A stretch of DNA of 34,263 nucleotides from CAZLAJ01 sp964644605 (GTDB lineage Bacteria > Patescibacteriota > Microgenomatia > UBA1406 > GWC2-37-13): contig CAZXWS010000065.1 in NCBI GenBank assembly GCA_964644605.1, forward strand, positions 1 through 34,263, written 5' to 3'. This document shows positions 29,343 to 34,263 of this stretch, in pieces. The notes under the pieces were generated by a model. It was not told the origin of the DNA. It worked only from the letters and a program-made list of their open reading frames with translations, and searched no databases. The number at the start of each line of letters is the position of its first letter. The stretch's first letter is position 1. The translations under genes and the position numbers were made by a program.

Positions 29343-29756
29343 TCAATAGAAAGAAAGGTGGGCTTTTTGTGGAAGAGTCGATTGGTCTACATGCACATCT
29401 AAATAGTATTCACCAGCTCGGTTAGACGAAATGTCAAAATATGCCTTACCGAATCCATCAGTAATCCCTTGCACTGCCTCCGTAGTGACTCCTGGAGCTG
29501 CGCTTAGACTAATAATCCGTCCTTGTACTCCTAAGCCTTGTGAATTCAGTACAAAGACTGTTACGCGTATTTTTTCATCATTATTAGCTTTCGCCCGCAG
29601 AGGTGACATAAAGACATAACTGTTATCAGGAGAAAACTGAGAGGGAGGAACATATGCACGCGTCGTCATAAACCGGATCTGATAAAACCAGAAGAAAGAT
29701 CCAAGTATCCCTGTAATAATGATTGCCAGAATAGTAAACAATAGCACTTTCTTCAT
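29343..29756 (-). CDS. single-span protein with one Ig-like (Big_1-type) domain
   Basis: 137 aa. The N-terminal membrane helix (KKVLLFTILAIIITGILGSF, about residues 2-21) is followed by a linker and one bacterial Ig-like domain: KIRVTVFVLNSQGLGVQGRI, TTEAVQGITDGFGKAYFDIS, SNRAGEYYLDVHV. The pattern (G-V-x-G-x-x-I then T-D-x-x-G-x-A then AGEYYLDV) is that of invasin-like Big_1 domains. Probably exposed on the surface. The start at 29756 removes a non-hydrophobic extension. It is isolated in AT-rich DNA and points the other way from its neighbours. Confidence 0.65.
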   Translation of the reverse strand: MKKVLLFTILAIIITGILGSFFWFYQIRFMTTRAYVPPSQFSPDNSYVFMSPLRAKANNDEKIRVTVFVLNSQGLGVQGRIISLSAAPGVTTEAVQGITDGFGKAYFDISSNRAGEYYLDVHVDQSTLPQKAHLSFY

Positions 29757-30322
29757 ACTCTTACTTGTACAGCAATTTAATTTTAAAAGCAACTGATATA
29801 TAATAATGCTTGCAAACTAGTGCAAAAAATCCTTTCTCAGATGCTAAATAATTTGGCCGCTCCAACAAGCTAAAATAAAAACAAAAATAATTAGCAATTA
29901 ACCATTTCTTCTGCTATTTTCTCTGCTCGTAAGTCTTCCCAGTTATTTCTAAGGCATAACCATACACGGCAGACAATGTTGTCATATAAAGACCAGTATC
30001 AAACGGTTTTATTTCTCAAATAATTTATTCATTCTATTTTAGAATGTATCATTCAATAACGCATTAACACTTTAATTGCATTTATTAGTATTCTAAAAAT
30101 TAAGGCTTAAAATAGCCCCAAAACCATCAAAGAGAAGCATTTTTGAGTCTACATACTATACAACATATTTTATATAGGATAATTTATATATATAGATATA
30201 TTTAGTAGTAGAAATAACAGTATCGTTTAATCACATTAATTTGCTTAAATATTATTATAAGACTAAAATAAGTCGGTATTTACTCTAGACTTAACCATAT
30301 CAAACCACCTCCTAAATACCTC
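29757..30322. other. AT-rich divergent spacer, no gene seen
   Basis: About 570 bp, strongly AT-rich, with no long open frame and no copy of the usual spacer repeats. Only the promoter of the next gene is recognisable, at its right end. Confidence 0.5.
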
Positions 30323-30352
30323 TTGACACGCTTATTATTATTGTTCTATATT
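30323..30352 (+). promoter_or_regulatory. promoter of the orphan SAM-like domain gene
   Basis: TTGACA (30323-30328), 18-nt spacer, TATATT (30347-30352), 8 nt before the ATG at 30361, so the leader is about 2 nt. Confidence 0.6.
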
Positions 30353-30360
30353 GAACTAAT

Positions 30361-30852
30361 ATGGAAAAAACGTGTAATTCATCTAATATCGAGGATTCTT
30401 TTAAAAAATCTTTACTCGCGGGAAAAGATGGATCTATAACCTATAGCGATGATCTCCAGAGAAACTCGGTTAGAAGCTACCTTTCCGACCTTCGCAGCTT
30501 TATTGCATGGGCTGAAGCTAAGGCAGGCCTTAAATCCTTTACTTCAGAAACGGTCGCAGCCGTGAGTGTTTCTCAAGTCCTGGGCTATAGACAGTACTTG
30601 ATCGATGAAAACGTGCCGTACACGACGATTAATAGGCGTTTATCTTCACTGAGGAAATTTTTCTCGTTTTGTATAGATCAAGGCTGGATACAGCACAATC
30701 CAGCCAAGGAAGTCGAAAATATTAAGGAAGGTCAAGAAAAGCTATTTAAAACAGATATTGCGTCGTTAATAGAAAATTATCAGATGGAACTACAAAAAAA
30801 GGGCAATGGTAAGGACATAGATTTTATTAAGGAGTTCCTTATTACAAATTAA
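30361..30852 (+). CDS. orphan tyrosine-recombinase core-binding (SAM-like) domain protein
   Basis: 163 aa. Residues about 30-120 match the N-terminal SAM-like DNA-binding domain of XerC/XerD-type integrases: NSVRSYLSDLRSFIAWAEA, VSVSQVLGYRQYLIDENVPY, TTINRRLSSLRKFFSFCIDQ and GWIQHNPAKEV. The catalytic domain with R-H-R-Y residues is absent; after residue 125 there is a short charged tail and a stop at 30852. No remnant of a catalytic domain is seen downstream in any frame. So it is either a degraded recombinase or a stand-alone DNA-binding or architectural protein. It has its own good promoter, which favours a working gene. The next gene, a giant fibre protein, begins with a stretch of similar appearance. 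Confidence 0.75.
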   Translation: MEKTCNSSNIEDSFKKSLLAGKDGSITYSDDLQRNSVRSYLSDLRSFIAWAEAKAGLKSFTSETVAAVSVSQVLGYRQYLIDENVPYTTINRRLSSLRKFFSFCIDQGWIQHNPAKEVENIKEGQEKLFKTDIASLIENYQMELQKKGNGKDIDFIKEFLITN

Positions 30853-31088
30853 TTTACTTGTATGAAAACACTCATAACGGGTTCTTATAGTGCTTTTGTT
30901 AAAAACTCATTTAAGGCCATATATAGCCTTAGAGATATGTGTGATCCAGCTTCTCAAGGCAGCCCATATTATATGGACTCAGCTAATTCGCATCGCAGTA
31001 CATTCAAGTTTTCTTTGCCTTCTTTCAGTGCGAAAAAAAGGCTTTCGTATACATGGCGTTAATAAAGTTTATTTAGTATGTAAGAACG
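30853..31088. other. spacer between the SAM-like gene and the giant fibre gene
   Basis: 236 bp. Short open frames here have no recognisable content. No clear ribosome site precedes the ATG at 31089; TAGTAT (31074-31079) lies 9 nt upstream. Confidence 0.4.
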
Positions 31089-34000
31089 ATGGATCAACTA
31101 TTTACTGTCGAAAAACTGGAAAAGTACATAGAGCTCCAGAAAAAAAATGGAGCCGATCCTTCTATGCTTGCAAAAAAACTCAACTCAGTTCTTCATTTCT
31201 TTGAATACTTAGTAAAACATGCCAAGATATCCCCTACTATATATGAAGTACTTCACGCGCGCGTGAATAGAGAGTTAAACGGTATATATATAGTAACTAA
31301 TAATAGCTTGGACTCTGATAAGAGCGGTACTCTTACAAAAATATCAATCCTATTTAGAAGACTACTCTCCTCTCGATTACTTAACAGAAGTAAACAGGCA
31401 AAAACAACAGACGAAGATAAATTAAACCTTCCTCAGATTTATGTTGGCTCCCTGATAGTATTGGTCTTTATGGCTATATTAGGAGCCGGAATATACTCTC
31501 GATTCTTTAGCAAAGTACCTACTCCATTTGCTTATCCTGTAAGTCCTGTCACTGGAAGCCGCATACTTTCATATCAAGGACGCCTGACAGATTCTCTGGG
31601 GAATCCGATTACAACTGCCACTAACATGGTGTTTAAATTATATGACAACTCATCTGGTGGAACTCAGCTCTATACGAGTGGTACCTGTTCGATAACGCCA
31701 GATACTGATGGGATATTTAACACGCTCATCGGTTCTTCCTGCGGTTCAGCCATAGCATCGTCTGTATTCTCTGAGAATGCGAACGTCTGGCTTGGTACTA
31801 CGGTCGGTTCTGATTCCGAAATGACTCCTCGGCAGCAGATTGCGAACGTGGGATATGCGATGAATGCGGAAACACTTCAAGGCCTTCCACCAGGCACTTC
31901 CACTGCTAACATTCCATTTATCAGTCAAACAGGTGACATGCTAATCGGAGTCGCTGCCCCTGGAATTCGCTCCACATTTGCTTCCACTAATTTCACTGTT
32001 TCGAGTAACCAAAACATGACCTTACAAGCTTCAAACACTGGCGATGTTGTGCTGCAAGCCACCGGAAGCGGCACAGTACGAATTCGTACTGGTGGAAGTA
32101 CTGATGCGTTTACGCGAGTATATGTCGATAACAACGGCAATGTAGGGATTGGGACTACAGCTACTTCAACTTATAACTTAACTGTCAATGGTTCAATCAG
32201 TGGTACAACCCTCTACCAAGGAGGAACAGCTATAAATAACTCGTTCGTACAATTACAAGGATCAAGCCCAGGCACACAACAGTTAGGAAATTTGAACATT
32301 TCAGGCAATGGATTATTTAGCGGAAATGTTGGTATTGGCACCACCACAGTCGGTGCTTCGCTTGAAGTAGCCAACTCAATTACCGGTACTTCAGCTGCCA
32401 CACTCTACGCCACAAAGATCGATCCTACTTTAACCGGTACGATGTCAACCTCAACCCCAATCAGTAACTTTTATAGTATATATAACGCACCAAATATAAA
32501 CGTAGGAGGTACAACACCAAATCTCTCACGTCTTTTTCTCGATTACAAAACTGCAAACATAGGAACAGGTGTAACCACCTCAATATCGAACTTATTTAGT
32601 GATTATATCGCAGCGGTTACTGTAAATGCGGGGTCCACCGTTTCGAATAAGTACGCATTAGTGACTGAAGCAGGTGCTGGAAACGTAGGAATCGGATATA
32701 CTGCACCAGGAACAAAACTCACAGTATCTGGAGGTCTTGCTGTCGGCACAAGTTCATCTTCATCATCATATCTTTCAAAATTAGCCCCAGATGGAGGTGC
32801 GATTTTTGAAGGAAATGTGGGAATTGGAACAACCAACCCCTCTCTGGCGACCTTACAAGTGGAAGGGACTATTCGGGTTGGTTCAACCGCAACAGCTACA
32901 AGCACTAACCTCTGTTTAGGTGCAAATAATGTGATCGCTGGTTGTACAAGTGGAGGCGGAACAGTAAGTGGCACAGGGGCAGCAGGGCAAGCAACATTCT
33001 GGACCGGAGCTAGCACACTCTCAGGTAGCAATAATTTTTGGTGGGACAATACAAACGGACGTTTAGGTTTGGGTATTTCTGCCCCTTCTGAGGCCTTAGA
33101 TATTGGGGGCACTGCTGCAAATCTTACCTTCTCCTCAGGTACTGGCTCTCACCAGATAAAAACAGGAGGTACCACTGATCTTGCGTTATCTCCTGGTGGC
33201 AATGTAGGTATTGGTGTCACTTCTCCTAAAGGAAAACTTCAGGTAAACGGAGGCCTTTCTGTCGGTTATGGGGAAGGCACCACTGCTCCCCCTTCAACCG
33301 GTGCTATTATCGCGGGGAATGTAGGAATCGGGACCTCTGCACCAGGTGCATACGCTTTGAACGTAAATGGGGCAACTAATATAAATGGTGGATTAACATT
33401 GCCAAATAGTAATATCATTGCTGGTAATTCTGGAAATATTGGAATATCAGGAGGGATTGGCTTTGGGACCACCGCTGCTCCCACTTACTACATCAACTCC
33501 TCAGGAAATGCAGTGCTCAATGTTGTGGGAGCGGCCAATGGTACCGCGGCAGCCCCTACTCATACTTTCTCAGGGAACACCAATACCGGTTTATTCTTAG
33601 CCGGAACTGATGCGTTAGGTATCGCATCATCTGGGTTAGAGAGAATACGAGTTGCAGGAAATGGAAGTATCGGAATAGGGATAACTTCGCCGAACACGAA
33701 ATTATCAATCAATGGAAACGCAATCATCGGGTATGGAGAAGGAGTTGGGTTTACTGCACCATCAAATGGATTATTTGTCAGTGGGAATGTCGGTATCGGC
33801 TCTACTGCAAATACGTTAGCTAATCTCGATGTGTCAGGAACTATTCGTGTTGCTTCAACAGCTGCCGCAACAGGAACAGGACTATGTTTGGGTACCAATA
33901 ATATCATTGGTGGCTGTAATGGTTTACCAACTTCAGCAGGCACTGGCGCAGCCGGTCAAGTCACTTACTGGAATGGTGCTAATAGTATCACTGGTACAAA

Positions 34001-34263
34001 TAATTTCTGGTGGGATAATTCCAATACCCGCCTCGGTATCGGCACAAGTGCGCCGACAACATCAATTGATGTAACCACCTCAAACAATCCATATCTGAAT
34101 CTAACTTCTACTGGATCTGGAAATGAAGTGCACATACTTATGCAAAATACTGGAAACACCACAGCTGCAATAATAGGATTAGTTAACTCGGCTGGTCAGC
34201 TGGTAGGCGGATCAAAAATATCAGATTTGGTTTTTCGTACTAATGTGGGGAGCAATATGGATT
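31089..34263 (+). CDS. giant membrane-anchored fibre protein with NVGIGTT repeats (5' part, runs off the window)
   Basis: Open from the ATG at 31089 to the end of the window: at least 1058 residues, no stop. Residues 1-65 are a helical cytoplasmic domain (KLEKYIELQKKNGADPSMLA, KKLNSVLHFFEYLVKHAKIS) resembling a degenerate recombinase SAM-like domain. One membrane helix follows (about 117-140, YVGSLIVLVFMAILGAGIY). The exterior begins ILSYQGRLTDSLGNPIT, a beta domain with MVFKLYD and TPRQQIANVGYAMNA, then many copies of a G-N-V-G-I-G-T-T/S-x-P motif spaced by 30-60 residues. Such repeats are typical of tail-fibre-like adhesins that end in a peptidase S74 (endosialidase) chaperone domain; LVFRTN near the end suggests this region is close. 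A long module (TIRVGSTATATSTNLCLG to NFWWDNTNGRLGLG) occurs twice. Likely cell-surface adhesin or host-attachment fibre. Confidence 0.88.
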   Translation, partial: MDQLFTVEKLEKYIELQKKNGADPSMLAKKLNSVLHFFEYLVKHAKISPTIYEVLHARVNRELNGIYIVTNNSLDSDKSGTLTKISILFRRLLSSRLLNRSKQAKTTDEDKLNLPQIYVGSLIVLVFMAILGAGIYSRFFSKVPTPFAYPVSPVTGSRILSYQGRLTDSLGNPITTATNMVFKLYDNSSGGTQLYTSGTCSITPDTDGIFNTLIGSSCGSAIASSVFSENANVWLGTTVGSDSEMTPRQQIANVGYAMNAETLQGLPPGTSTANIPFISQTGDMLIGVAAPGIRSTFASTNFTVSSNQNMTLQASNTGDVVLQATGSGTVRIRTGGSTDAFTRVYVDNNGNVGIGTTATSTYNLTVNGSISGTTLYQGGTAINNSFVQLQGSSPGTQQLGNLNISGNGLFSGNVGIGTTTVGASLEVANSITGTSAATLYATKIDPTLTGTMSTSTPISNFYSIYNAPNINVGGTTPNLSRLFLDYKTANIGTGVTTSISNLFSDYIAAVTVNAGSTVSNKYALVTEAGAGNVGIGYTAPGTKLTVSGGLAVGTSSSSSSYLSKLAPDGGAIFEGNVGIGTTNPSLATLQVEGTIRVGSTATATSTNLCLGANNVIAGCTSGGGTVSGTGAAGQATFWTGASTLSGSNNFWWDNTNGRLGLGISAPSEALDIGGTAANLTFSSGTGSHQIKTGGTTDLALSPGGNVGIGVTSPKGKLQVNGGLSVGYGEGTTAPPSTGAIIAGNVGIGTSAPGAYALNVNGATNINGGLTLPNSNIIAGNSGNIGISGGIGFGTTAAPTYYINSSGNAVLNVVGAANGTAAAPTHTFSGNTNTGLFLAGTDALGIASSGLERIRVAGNGSIGIGITSPNTKLSINGNAIIGYGEGVGFTAPSNGLFVSGNVGIGSTANTLANLDVSGTIRVASTAAATGTGLCLGTNNIIGGCNGLPTSAGTGAAGQVTYWNGANSITGTNNFWWDNSNTRLGIGTSAPTTSIDVTTSNNPYLNLTSTGSGNEVHILMQNTGNTTAAIIGLVNSAGQLVGGSKISDLVFRTNVGSNMD
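32851..33090 (+). repeat. internal module of the giant fibre gene, copy 1
   Basis: Encodes LQVEGTIRVGSTATATST ... NNVIAGC ... GTGAAGQATFWTGAST ... NNFWWDNTNGRLGLGISAP. Matches copy 2 at about 33823-34053 with scattered differences. Confidence 0.75.
33823..34053 (+). repeat. internal module of the giant fibre gene, copy 2
   Basis: Encodes LDVSGTIRVASTAAATGT ... NNIIGGC ... GTGAAGQVTYWNGANS ... NNFWWDNSNTRLGIGTSAP. A duplication within the stalk. Confidence 0.75.

Noticed and set aside
28083..30322. tRNA, tmRNA, RNase P or SRP RNA in the gene-poor interval
   Set aside because: None of the conserved core sequences or cloverleaf pairings could be found by eye.
30862..31204. Two overlapping open frames between the SAM-like gene and the fibre gene
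   Set aside because: No hydrophobic, domain or repeat pattern, no start signals, and they overlap each other and the start of the well-supported fibre gene.
31925..34162. Proline- and valine-rich minus-strand open frames opposite the fibre gene
   Set aside because: They mirror the Gly/Asn/Thr repeats of the fibre on the other strand; no start signals.

Overview
The window looks like chromosome of a Candidate Phyla Radiation bacterium (Patescibacteria; Microgenomates- or Parcubacteria-like). I infer this from the compact housekeeping genes, the archaeal-type tyrosyl-tRNA synthetase, a transketolase split into two coupled subunits, a ComEC split into two proteins, WxL/DUF916-like surface proteins, a giant fibre protein with NVGIGTT-type repeats, and intergenic spaces packed with palindromic repeats. 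TAA, TAG and TGA all act as stops, so the standard bacterial code is used. No rRNA, tRNA, CRISPR array, transposase or phage structural gene was seen.

Layout. 0.2-3.7 kb: minus-strand block with a small membrane protein, trpS, a winged-helix/phosphoribosyltransferase regulator with a palindromic operator, and tyrS. 3.7-6.4 kb: divergent transketolase pair (4-bp ATGA overlap) and a small membrane protein with an unusually strong ribosome site. 6.4-9.9 kb: minus-strand P2-type Ca-ATPase-like pump and a HEPN-like protein. 10.3-12.7 kb: the classical secE-nusG-rplK-rplA cluster. 13-15.7 kb: multi-TM protein with coiled coil, then a WxL-like plus DUF916-like pair. 15.7-19.5 kb: rnhB, and a DNA-uptake locus (comEA-like, comEC channel, separate ComEC metallo-hydrolase). 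19.7-22.3 kb: PaaX-like regulator and a TMTC-like membrane glycosyltransferase with TPRs. 22.6-28.1 kb: second surface cassette (WxL-like, DUF916-like, WxL-like) and a membrane-anchored Ig-like protein. 28.1-30.4 kb: AT-rich, gene-poor DNA with one small Ig-like anchored protein. 30.4 kb to the end: an orphan recombinase SAM-like domain and the start of a giant surface fibre that runs off the window.

Two genome-wide themes stand out. First, at least ten families of short palindromic or tandem repeats fill the spacers, nest in each other, and share a 16-bp tip (TCCCGAGTACTCGGGA). The same families also occur in frame inside tyrS, both transketolase genes and the P-type ATPase, adding repeat-encoded peptides to conserved enzymes, much as Rickettsia palindromic elements do. 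Second, many genes carry a -10 hexamer exactly 6 nt before the ATG, so that +1 would be the A of the start codon. This implies leaderless mRNAs as a common mode of expression. A few genes (6039, the small 185-319 gene, the regulator at 2499) depart from it with Shine-Dalgarno leaders.
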